NCBI GenBank assembly: GCA_031254075.1
Contig: JAIRVD010000292.1
Location: 1 to 5,096, forward strand
Length of the DNA stretch: 5,096 nucleotides
Reading direction: 5' to 3'
Origin: Clostridiales bacterium
GTDB taxonomy: Bacteria > Bacillota > Clostridia > Lachnospirales > WQUN01
Part shown: in pieces, positions 1 through 5,096 of the stretch
Numbering within the stretch: the stretch's first letter is position 1
Layout of the letters: the number at the start of each line of letters is the position of its first letter
Program-made: the position numbers and the translations under genes
The notes under the pieces: model-generated
What the model was told of the DNA's origin: nothing
What the model saw: only the letters and a program-made list of their open reading frames with translations
Database searches by the model: none

Positions 1-353
1 CGCACCTTTGTAATGGGGCCTATTCCGTTGCCGTAAAGCATCACGCGCATTTTCATGTATTTCGCCATGTGAACGAGAAAAGTGTAGTAAACAAGTGACC
101 TCGTGCTCGTGATATCTTGCATATGACTGCCGCCGCCGTACACAATCAGGCGCGTGCGCTTCATATAACGCCACAAGTGGAAAAAATTTAGTCTGTGAAT
201 AGAAAAAACGCCGTAATCCTGCATTGTTTCATGCGGATTGCGGCTTAAAACAAGAAGCGAAACGTCCTCGCGCTCCTTGCGCAGGGACTTGATGACGGCG
301 TCAAGCAACGCGTCGTCGCCGGAATTCGCATAACCGTAATATCCCGAAAGCAT
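1..353 (-). CDS. csaB: Polysaccharide pyruvyl transferase CsaB, N-terminal part (partial)
   Basis: At least 117 codons, running off the window at position 1. CsaB transfers pyruvate from phosphoenolpyruvate to a sugar of the secondary cell-wall polymer; the resulting ketal is the docking site for SLH domains. Three hallmarks are visible in order: SGYYGYANSGDDALLDAV near the N-terminus (family form GYYG-x-x-N-x-GDEA), VYGGGSHMQDITSTRSLVYY (family GGGS-x-x-QD-x-T-S-x-x-S-x-x-YY) and LYGNGIGPI (family Y-x-Q/N-GIGP). GDDA replaces the usual GDEA. The only in-frame ATG after the upstream TAA is at 353. It has no Shine-Dalgarno sequence and cuts the first beta strand (FDIMLSGYYG), so this is probably not a natural start; the domain appears to be the C-terminal half of a GT4-CsaB fusion. 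Whether active CsaB is made here depends on the TAA at 509-507. Confidence 0.85.
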   Translation of the reverse strand, partial: MLSGYYGYANSGDDALLDAVIKSLRKEREDVSLLVLSRNPHETMQDYGVFSIHRLNFFHLWRYMKRTRLIVYGGGSHMQDITSTRSLVYYTFLVHMAKYMKMRVMLYGNGIGPITKV

Positions 354-506
354 GATATCAAAAACACGATTCGCGGATTTTTCTTTTTGAAGAACCTCGT
401 TATATATTTCAATGGATTTTTTTTGCAGGCTTTCCTTAGAAAAATTATCCTTTGCGTGAATAAAAAATTTTTCCCCGTGAGAAATACGCGTTTCAGTATT
501 TTCCGC
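354..506 (-). pseudogene. In-frame C-terminal remnant of the GT4 glycosyltransferase and linker to CsaB
   Basis: These 51 codons follow the TAA at 509-507 in the same frame, without another stop. They read as the missing end of a GT4 protein: AENTETRISHGEK resembles the usual 'L-E-N-P-E-x-R-x-x-M-G-E-x' segment, and FSKESLQKKSIEIYNEVL is the classic final GT4 helix ('FS-x-E-x-x-x-x-K-x-x-x-I-Y-x-x-V-L'). About ten linker residues (QKEKSANRVF) then lead straight into CsaB. The segment contains no ATG, GTG or TTG codon in this frame, so it cannot start a protein by itself. Replacing the TAA with a single sense codon, for example TTA (Leu), would restore a continuous frame from 1496 to position 1. 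Confidence 0.75.
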
Positions 507-1496
507 TTAGAAAAGAATTCTTTCAGCAAGTTTTTCATAATCGCCCTCCGGAACGGTAAAACCCGCCTCGTTATTAATAATCATTTCGGGAATACCGCCG
601 ACATCCGTTGAAACGGTTGCTTTTTTCAATAACGCTCCTTCAAGAAGCATATACGGAAAACTCTCCGAGCGCGACGCGCACACATTGATATCTATCGCGT
701 TTATAAAACTGAAAATATCTTTTACGAAGCCCGTGACAATTATTTTTTTCGAAATGCCGAGCGATTCGGCGAGTTTACGCAGGGCGGGTTCTTCATAACC
801 GTCGCCCGCCATTAAGAATAAAATGTCATTGCGTACCTTACATATTTCCGCCGCCGCGCGTAAAAAAACATCATGTCCTTTTACAAAATCCAATCGCCCG
901 ATAATTCCGACCAAGATTTTTCCGCTTCCGTCGATTTCGAAACGCCGCAAAAATTCTTCGCGCGGGCAAAAAGATATTTCGCGATTAAAATCCATTGCGT
1001 TGTAAACAAAAAAAACGCGGCTCTCATCAAAACCGCGATTAATCAGCATTCTGCGGAATTCTTCCGAAACGCCGATGTAGTAATCCAAAGTGCGCAGTGC
1101 AAGCGAATTCAACGCTGTGTAAAAATATTTTTTATACAATCTGTCCGTAAAATCCAATTTGTAATCGCTGTGAACCGTCGTTATTATCGGCACTTTCACA
1201 AACGGCTTCAGCATCATTGAGATAAAATTCGCACGCGCGCCATGCGCGTGAATAATATCAAATCCGTTTTGCCGTATATATTTCGCAAGCCTGCTGATAA
1301 TACTCAAATCATTCCGCAATTTCTGCTTAAAAAGCACGGACTTTATCGGCAACTCTTGAACTTCGCGATAAAATACACCTTCCGTGAAACACGCGACGGT
1401 TATATCAATTTCTTCGTTAAGCGCGAGAAGCAACACAAGAACAGAAGTCTTCGCACCGCCCTTGTCGCCGCCGGAAATCATATGCAGAACGTTCAT
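507..1496 (-). CDS. GT4 glycosyltransferase, ended early by an in-frame TAA
   Basis: A 329-residue GT-B fold glycosyltransferase of family GT4 that would add a sugar from a nucleotide donor to a lipid-linked acceptor on the cytoplasmic side. The N-terminal acceptor domain has ISGGDKGGAKTSVL (7-20) and DIIHAHGARANF (80-91). The donor domain has GIIGRLDFVKGHDV (197-210, with R201 and K206 in the phosphate-binding positions), MAGDGYEE (229-236) and the E-x7-E motif E278/E286 in SRSESFPYMLLEGALL. GT4 proteins usually run to about 370-390 residues. This one stops at LAERILF, before the closing C-terminal helices, although matching sequence continues in the same frame (354-506). The product would lack the helix that normally packs back on the first domain. 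The start is an ATGA overlap with the Wzy-like stop. The ribosome binding site is weak (AAGG, 10 nt away), so coupling is likely. Confidence 0.88.
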   Translation of the reverse strand: MNVLHMISGGDKGGAKTSVLVLLLALNEEIDITVACFTEGVFYREVQELPIKSVLFKQKLRNDLSIISRLAKYIRQNGFDIIHAHGARANFISMMLKPFVKVPIITTVHSDYKLDFTDRLYKKYFYTALNSLALRTLDYYIGVSEEFRRMLINRGFDESRVFFVYNAMDFNREISFCPREEFLRRFEIDGSGKILVGIIGRLDFVKGHDVFLRAAAEICKVRNDILFLMAGDGYEEPALRKLAESLGISKKIIVTGFVKDIFSFINAIDINVCASRSESFPYMLLEGALLKKATVSTDVGGIPEMIINNEAGFTVPEGDYEKLAERILF

Positions 1497-3067
1497 GTTT
1501 TCTCAACCTTCGCCATTGCGCAGACCAACCCCGCAATTATCCAGAAAACAAGCATTACGCGCGGATAAAACCATACATATTCGCCGATTCCGAGCGCGAC
1601 GAACACGGTTAGCGCGGCGATTCCGGCAGACATAAAAATTTTGTATTCCTTGTCGGAAGAATTAACATGCGCAGAAACTCCGCGTTTTAACAGACCAAAT
1701 AAATACGCCAAAAAAGCCAGCAACGCGCCGATTCCGCTATGCGTCACCAAATCGAAAAACATGTTATGCGAATGCATTGCGCGTTCTGCCAGCGGGTGCG
1801 CGTAACCGCGATAAATTCGGATAAACGCATCAGGTCCCATGCCGATTCCGCGTACCCAAAAGTCTTCCAACATATTCAAAACGCCGCCCCAAATCAAAAA
1901 TCGGTATGAGCTGGAAGTGTCCGAGCCGAGGGTGAGCATACGTTCGATGATTCCGGCGGGAACGAACGGCAACGCGAAAATCAGCGCAAGCAACGCGACG
2001 GGAATAAGGCGCGGCGCGGCGAGTAAAACGAAAACGCCCATGCCGGCGATAAACGCGATATATCCCGCACGCGAGTATGTCATCGCGAACGCCGCAAGCA
2101 CAAGCAAAATCACACCTGCGAGCGTGAGTCGCTTGATGTCGCATTTCACGGTGATACAGGCGGCGATTAAAAACGGTAAAAACATCGCCCATACTTGCGC
2201 GTCATTGTTCGGATTTCCCATGGAGGAATAAAGCCGCGAAAGCCCGGGATTTGAGCTTAGGTCAACGAGTTCGGCACGAATTTCAATGCCCGCGGCAAAC
2301 TGATAAAACCCGAAAAGCGCGGCAATCACCAACGCCGCCGCGATAAAAATGAAAAATAATTTAAAATCTTCCAATTTATTAAAAATTAATACAACCAACA
2401 CGGAATGAATAACACAGGCAAAGAAAATTATAAAGACGCGCAAAGAATCCGCGCCGCCGTATCCCGTAATAATGCTAAAAGCGCAAAAAAATACAAACAA
2501 CAAAAGCGCGGGCGAAAGCTGTGAGAATTTCGGTTTTATGTTTTCCGAATCGGTCAAAAACCATTTCAGCGCGTAAATCCCCGCAAAAAACACAGCCGAT
2601 AAAAATAAATATCTGTTATTCCACATAGTGCTCGGAACAACCAACGTCACGGCAATGAAAAGCATATAAACTTTCTTCAAATCGAAAAACCAAATCGCAA
2701 GCCGCACGGGTACGCATTCAAAAAATGTTCTTGACCAAAACCCGTCATTCCGCGCTTGACGCAAAATCCCCGCAAGGTATAAAACTATTTTTCTGTTTAA
2801 ACTGTTTTCATTTAATTTTTTCAGCTTAATAAAAATCCAACCGACGCACGAAAAAATTCCGCCGACAATAAATGAAAAAAAACGCAATATAAACGAACCC
2901 TGCCAATAATCCCTTTCGGTTTGCAGAAATTCGTTTGCTATGCGGCTGCTTTTCGAAGCGTTCGCGATAGCTTGCAAGCCTTTATAAATCAAGCTGTATT
3001 CAAAAAAATAATTCAACCATAATAAAAACGCGGTCGCCTTTCGTATTACAAAACTGCCTGTCTGCAT
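1493..3067 (-). CDS. O-antigen ligase / Wzy polymerase family membrane protein
   Basis: A 524-residue polytopic membrane protein with about ten or more hydrophobic segments after residue 130. Two Wzy_C-type signatures are visible: TYSRAGYIAFIAG (330-342), carrying the conserved arginine of the large periplasmic-loop region, and HSHNMFFDLVTHSGIGALLAF (432-452), matching the family pattern H-N-x-F-[LF]-x-x-x-x-x-x-G. These proteins polymerise or transfer undecaprenyl-linked glycans on the outer face of the cytoplasmic membrane. In this operon the likely substrate is the cell-wall polymer made by the neighbouring genes. The first ~130 residues form an extension with amphipathic or hydrophobic stretches (YSLIYKGLQAI, SFILRFFSFIVGG) that the common ~400-450-residue form lacks. 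Residues 99-111 (AGILRQARNDGFW) are encoded by a palindromic repeat. The start has AAAGGA 8 nt upstream. The stop overlaps the GT4 start (ATGA). Polymerase and ligase cannot be told apart from sequence alone. Confidence 0.88.
   Translation of the reverse strand: MQTGSFVIRKATAFLLWLNYFFEYSLIYKGLQAIANASKSSRIANEFLQTERDYWQGSFILRFFSFIVGGIFSCVGWIFIKLKKLNENSLNRKIVLYLAGILRQARNDGFWSRTFFECVPVRLAIWFFDLKKVYMLFIAVTLVVPSTMWNNRYLFLSAVFFAGIYALKWFLTDSENIKPKFSQLSPALLLFVFFCAFSIITGYGGADSLRVFIIFFACVIHSVLVVLIFNKLEDFKLFFIFIAAALVIAALFGFYQFAAGIEIRAELVDLSSNPGLSRLYSSMGNPNNDAQVWAMFLPFLIAACITVKCDIKRLTLAGVILLVLAAFAMTYSRAGYIAFIAGMGVFVLLAAPRLIPVALLALIFALPFVPAGIIERMLTLGSDTSSSYRFLIWGGVLNMLEDFWVRGIGMGPDAFIRIYRGYAHPLAERAMHSHNMFFDLVTHSGIGALLAFLAYLFGLLKRGVSAHVNSSDKEYKIFMSAGIAALTVFVALGIGEYVWFYPRVMLVFWIIAGLVCAMAKVEKT
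2744..2771 (-). repeat. Palindromic repeat inserted in frame in the Wzy-like gene (copy 2)
   Basis: The hairpin is at 2747-2767. On the mRNA strand it has an 8-bp stem containing two U-G wobbles around the loop UCAAG, the same 8-5-8 geometry as copy 1 at 4807-4827. It encodes I-L-R-Q-A-R-N-D-G in the N-terminal extension of the Wzy-like protein, in the same orientation and element frame as copy 1. Two stem positions differ from copy 1 by compensatory changes (G-C to C-G and G-C to U-A), which supports a structured element. Confidence 0.72.
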
Positions 3068-3075
3068 ACGTCACG

Positions 3076-3081
3076 TCCTTT
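3076..3081 (-). promoter_or_regulatory. Ribosome binding site of the Wzy-like gene
   Basis: AAAGGA on the minus strand, 8 nt before the ATG at 3067, within the only real intergenic gap (3068-3110). An in-frame TGA ends 3 nt before that ATG, so no longer start is possible. No promoter or terminator hairpin is evident in the gap. Confidence 0.65.
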
Positions 3082-3110
3082 TAAGCGTTGTTGCGAAAGC
3101 CATTTGGCAA

Positions 3111-3608
3111 TCACCGGTTTACGATTTCCAACCCCGAAATTCTTACAAATATTGTGGCTTTTCCCGCGCGGATTGCAAGGCTGTGACCGATTCCGTAGCG
3201 GTTTCCCGCGATAACGATGCCGTGGTCGCTCGGAACGGCATCAAGCCTCGCAGTTAATTCAACCGAAGAAAAACCCTCCTTATTGCTTTGTACGGTGTTG
3301 CCTTCTGCGTCGGCGTTCCAGATTATGGCGTCTTCTATTCGAATATCAGTGACGGTGCCGAGCGAAATGTCGGGTCCGTGATGGAAAACACTGTCGCCGA
3401 TGTTTATTACATTTGCGCTGAAATTTTCAATTTCTTCCGTGAAAAAAGAAATCGTATACGTCTGAGTCGGCGTTGCGGTGATAACGGCACTGACACCGCG
3501 TCCCGCCGTAAATTGATAAACGCCGAACACCCCCGCGCCAAGTAGCGCGACTACGATAAATAAATCAATAATATTGATTTTGCCGAACAGCTTCGCGTCC
3601 TTAATCAT
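3111..3608 (-). CDS. DUF4330-type membrane-anchored protein, second of a tandem pair
   Basis: A 165-residue paralogue of the preceding gene. Similarity runs the whole length: KLFGKINIIDLF matches RLLGKVSVVDLF, GTVTDIRI matches GRVVDVDI, GFSSVELTARLDA matches GYSSVYITSRVNA, and AGNRYGIGHSLAIRAGKA matches GGNVYGVGSEVIIWAGRA. One hydrophobic anchor spans about residues 13-33 and a soluble, probably extracytoplasmic, domain follows. An upstream ATG at 3665 would add 19 residues without family character and overlap the first paralogue by 61 bp. The ATG at 3608 is preferred because it gives the family-typical N-terminus, has GAGGTG at 3622-3617 with 8-nt spacing, and forms an ATGA overlap with the upstream stop. 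Function is unknown. The pair may form a heteromeric complex, which is inference. A 43-bp gap follows before the Wzy-like gene. Confidence 0.8.
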   Translation of the reverse strand: MIKDAKLFGKINIIDLFIVVALLGAGVFGVYQFTAGRGVSAVITATPTQTYTISFFTEEIENFSANVINIGDSVFHHGPDISLGTVTDIRIEDAIIWNADAEGNTVQSNKEGFSSVELTARLDAVPSDHGIVIAGNRYGIGHSLAIRAGKATIFVRISGLEIVNR

Positions 3609-4093
3609 TGCGAAATCACCTCTACATTTGAAATTAAAAGCATGGTTTTTGCTCTGCCCGCCCAAATAATTACTTCCGAGCCGACGCCGTAGACATTTCC
3701 GCCCAAAACGACTGCGCCGTCGGAAATGCCCGCGTTTACACGGGACGTTATATATACGGAGGAATAACCGTCCATCGGCGAGGCGACTTCGATGCCGTTG
3801 ACATCAGGCATAAAATTAACGCTTTCGCCGATATCAACGTCAACGACGCGCCCGAGAAATGTTCCGTTTACGTCATCAATTACGGGAGCGTCGATTTCGA
3901 TTGCGTTAACGGTAAAATCGTGCAACGCGGGATTGTAAAATGTAATTTCAACAGTTTGCCCCGCGCTTACAACATGCCTGCCGCTTGCGCCGAAATTGAA
4001 ATAAACCACCGCAATCACCGCCGAAATCACCGCCACGGCAAACAAATCCACCACGCTTACTTTGCCGAGTAATCGCCCTTGTTTGTCAATCAT
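3605..4093 (-). CDS. DUF4330-type membrane-anchored protein, first of a tandem pair
   Basis: A 162-residue protein of unknown function. It starts with the short polar stretch MIDKQGRLLGKVSVVDLF, typical of the DUF4330 family, followed by one hydrophobic segment at about residues 14-33. The remaining ~130 residues are hydrophilic, rich in beta-strand-like sequence and lack cysteines. This suggests a single-pass inner-membrane anchor with a soluble domain on the outer face; the topology is inferred. Two glycine-rich blocks stand out: FLGRVVDVDI (79-88) and VVLGGNVYGVGSEVIIWAG, near the C-terminus. DUF4330 genes are known beside polysaccharide genes, and this one sits between nucleotide-sugar enzymes and a Wzy-like gene. 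A role in polymer export or assembly is plausible but unproven. The start is supported by GGAGG at 4105-4101, 7 nt upstream, and an ATGA overlap with the epimerase. It overlaps its paralogue by 4 bp. Confidence 0.8.
   Translation of the reverse strand: MIDKQGRLLGKVSVVDLFAVAVISAVIAVVYFNFGASGRHVVSAGQTVEITFYNPALHDFTVNAIEIDAPVIDDVNGTFLGRVVDVDIGESVNFMPDVNGIEVASPMDGYSSVYITSRVNAGISDGAVVLGGNVYGVGSEVIIWAGRAKTMLLISNVEVISQ
3617..3622 (-). promoter_or_regulatory. Ribosome binding site deciding the start of the second DUF4330 gene
   Basis: GAGGTG on the minus strand, 8 nt before the ATG at 3608 and inside the 3' end of the first DUF4330 gene. It favours 3608 over the longer start at 3665. Confidence 0.65.
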
Positions 4094-4977
4094 TTACATT
4101 CCTCCAACCATTTTTTTATTCCGGTCTCAAAAGAATATTGCGGGACAAAACCCAAAACCGCGGTCGCTTTGGAAATATCCGCGCGGCAGTCGTCAATTTC
4201 ATTGTTTCGCGATTGTCCCGTTTCGCGATACGGCTTGTTCACGCCGGCTTCACGAAGCATTATTTCAATTGCTTCTTTTACACTTAACGAAACACCCGTG
4301 CCAATATTAAATGTTTCCAACCCTGTCCACGGTTTTTGCGCAAGAATTAATGCGTTAATCACATCGTCAATGTAAATATAATCGCGCTTCGGCGAAAAAT
4401 CAAAAACTTCAATCTCGTTTCGCTCAAAGATTTGCTTGAAAATTTTCGGAATTAAAAACTCCTCGCTCTGCCCCGCACCGTAAACATTAAACGGACGCAT
4501 CACACGAATGCTCATATCATAACGCTCGGCATAAAACTCGCATAGCGATTCGCACGCGAGTTTTGTCATATGATAAGGCGACGGCGCGGTCAGCGGATGC
4601 TGCTCGTCGATTGGCAAATATTTCGGTGAGCCGTAAACGTATGCGCTTAAAAAAACCAGCGGAATTTTATTCGTTCTGCAAAACTCCAAAACGGTAACAC
4701 TGCCCATTATATTATTCTGATAAAAAGGATGCGGATTTTTCCAACTTTCCGGCACGAAAGTTCGCGCCGCAAGATGATAAACGAAATCGACTCCCGCGCC
4801 ATAGTCATGGCGGGCTTGACCCGCCACCCCCTCGGCATCCGGGTAACGAAGCGCGTTTTCATTTGTCAGGTCGCCCTGCGTTCTGTCGAATTTCACTATT
4901 TCATGCTCGTTTTGTGTAAGTCGTTCGCACAATCGCCGCCCGAGAAACCCGTCCGCGCCCGTAACCAAAATTTTCAT
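4090..4977 (-). CDS. NAD-dependent sugar epimerase/dehydratase (extended SDR family)
   Basis: A 295-residue extended short-chain dehydrogenase/reductase, probably cytoplasmic and acting on a nucleotide sugar. The Rossmann glycine motif TGADGFLG is at residues 6-13, and DFVYHLAAR at 64-72 ends the fourth strand. The catalytic serine is in SAYVYG (S111) and the YxxxK pair is Y135/K139 in PYHMTK. RPFNVYGAGQ (161-170) and RDYIYIDDV (198-206) are typical of UDP-glucose 4-epimerase, GDP-mannose dehydratase and 6-deoxy-hexose reductase relatives. Length is normal apart from an unusual segment at about residues 47-62 (PDAEGVAGQARHDYG), which lies between the GDLT strand and the HLAA strand and is encoded by a palindromic repeat (4804-4831). 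The start is supported by AAGGGG at 4991-4986, 8 nt upstream, and by the ATGA overlap with the upstream gene. The stop overlaps the next gene by 4 bp. The exact reaction (epimerase, dehydratase or reductase) is not resolved. Confidence 0.9.
   Translation of the reverse strand: MKILVTGADGFLGRRLCERLTQNEHEIVKFDRTQGDLTNENALRYPDAEGVAGQARHDYGAGVDFVYHLAARTFVPESWKNPHPFYQNNIMGSVTVLEFCRTNKIPLVFLSAYVYGSPKYLPIDEQHPLTAPSPYHMTKLACESLCEFYAERYDMSIRVMRPFNVYGAGQSEEFLIPKIFKQIFERNEIEVFDFSPKRDYIYIDDVINALILAQKPWTGLETFNIGTGVSLSVKEAIEIMLREAGVNKPYRETGQSRNNEIDDCRADISKATAVLGFVPQYSFETGIKKWLEECK
4804..4831 (-). repeat. Palindromic repeat inserted in frame in the epimerase gene (copy 1)
   Basis: The core hairpin is at 4807-4827. 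On the mRNA strand it has an 8-bp stem (six G-C pairs next to the loop, then U-A and an outer G-U) around the loop UCAAG. It lies inside the epimerase gene and adds residues of the form G-V-A-G-Q-A-R-H-D-Y. Aligned without gaps over 28 bases, it matches 20 positions of a second copy at 2744-2771; GTCAT and CTTGAC are fully shared on the plus strand. The shared loop and stem geometry, and the surplus residues in a conserved fold, indicate a dispersed palindromic element and not ordinary coding sequence. The exact borders of the insertion are unknown. Confidence 0.75.
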
Positions 4978-5096
4978 ATAAATGTCCCCTTTAATTTTTC
5001 GATATCCTCAAGGGCGCAGATATAGTCGTCGGGTCTGCCGATGTCGTTCCAATATCCGTCGTACCGAAACACATTTACACACTTTTTCTTTTGCAA
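4974..5096 (-). CDS. Sugar-phosphate nucleotidyltransferase, C-terminal end (partial)
   Basis: Only the last 40 codons are present, open from the window edge to a TGA at 4976-4974. The peptide contains YDGYWNDIGRPDDY, the signature near the C-terminal end of the nucleotidyltransferase domain in NDP-sugar pyrophosphorylases (glucose-1-phosphate thymidylyl-, cytidylyl- and mannose-1-phosphate guanylyltransferase-like proteins; the family pattern is roughly F-[DE]-G-Y-W-x-D-I-G-x-P-x-D-Y). Such enzymes couple a sugar 1-phosphate to an NTP in the cytoplasm to give the activated sugar. The protein ends about 20 residues after this motif, so it has no long C-terminal hexapeptide acyltransferase domain. 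The stop overlaps the start of the next gene by 4 bp (ATGA), which suggests translational coupling with the epimerase, possibly acting on the same sugar nucleotide. The nucleotide and sugar specificity cannot be read from this fragment. Confidence 0.85.
   Translation of the reverse strand: MQKKKCVNVFRYDGYWNDIGRPDDYICALEDIEKLKGTFI

Noticed and set aside
507..509. TAA reassigned as a sense codon in this organism.
   Set aside because: No other in-frame TAA occurs in the other genes of the window, so a single nonsense change or base error is far simpler.
245..538. A 97-codon minus-strand open frame with a good-looking GGAGG before its ATG.
   Set aside because: It overlaps the GT4 end and CsaB in another frame, and its translation is low-complexity and basic with no family likeness. 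The GGAGG is the Pro-Glu-Gly coding stretch of the GT4.
1830..2192. A 120-codon minus-strand frame inside the Wzy-like gene.
   Set aside because: It is a shadow of the real frame: rich in Arg, His and Tyr, with no recognisable domain, and fully nested in a well-supported gene.
387..2231. Several plus-strand open frames of 60-130 codons opposite the GT4, CsaB and Wzy-like genes.
   Set aside because: All lie antisense to well-supported genes, and their translations match no family I recognise.
3068..3110. Possible promoter or terminator in the only intergenic gap.
   Set aside because: The 43 bp hold a clear ribosome binding site but no convincing -35/-10 pair and no GC-rich hairpin followed by a T run.
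3609..3665. A longer start for the second DUF4330 gene at 3665.
   Set aside because: The 19 added residues show no DUF4330 character and overlap the first paralogue. The ATG at 3608 has a ribosome binding site and an ATGA overlap.
1..5096. CRISPR arrays, tRNA or rRNA genes, and transposase genes.
   Set aside because: No regularly spaced direct repeats, no tRNA- or rRNA-like sequence and no transposase frame were seen. The two palindromic copies are too short and too far apart to be an array.

Overview
All recognisable genes in this window lie on the minus strand, so transcription runs from position 5096 towards position 1. They form one tightly packed operon for a cell-surface polysaccharide. 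In order of transcription they are: the last 40 codons of a sugar-nucleotide pyrophosphorylase (5096-4974); an NAD-dependent sugar epimerase/dehydratase (4977-4090); two tandem DUF4330-type membrane-anchored proteins (4093-3605 and 3608-3111); a Wzy/O-antigen-ligase-type polytopic membrane protein (3067-1493); a GT4 glycosyltransferase (1496-507); and the N-terminal part of a CsaB polysaccharide pyruvyl transferase (from about 353, running off the window at position 1). Four of the junctions are 4-bp ATGA stop/start overlaps and the only true intergenic gap is 43 bp, so no internal promoter or terminator is expected and none was seen. No stretch over 300 bases lacks a gene.

CsaB next to a GT4, a Wzy-like protein and DUF4330 proteins suggests synthesis of a pyruvylated secondary cell-wall polymer, the ligand that retains SLH-domain S-layer or outer-membrane proteins. 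On that reading, the pyrophosphorylase and epimerase make an activated sugar, the GT4 builds the repeat unit, CsaB adds the pyruvate ketal and the Wzy-like protein polymerises or transfers the chain. The DUF4330 proteins have no known function. The gene set and the strong Shine-Dalgarno sites fit a Bacillota lineage (Clostridia or Negativicutes) or another SLH-bearing phylum. The sequence does not fix the taxon.

Two things stand out. First, the GT4 frame is stopped by a TAA at 509-507, but homologous GT4 sequence continues in the same frame and then runs directly into CsaB. CsaB has no ribosome binding site, and its only available ATG lies inside its first beta strand. The simplest reading is a GT4-CsaB fusion broken by one nonsense codon, whether mutation, sequencing error or recoding. 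Second, two genes carry an in-frame copy of a short palindromic element (4804-4831 and 2744-2771). Both copies have an 8-bp stem, the same five-base loop and compensatory stem differences, and both encode a Q-A-R-[HN]-D peptide in the same frame. This resembles the protein-invading palindromic elements known from Rickettsia.
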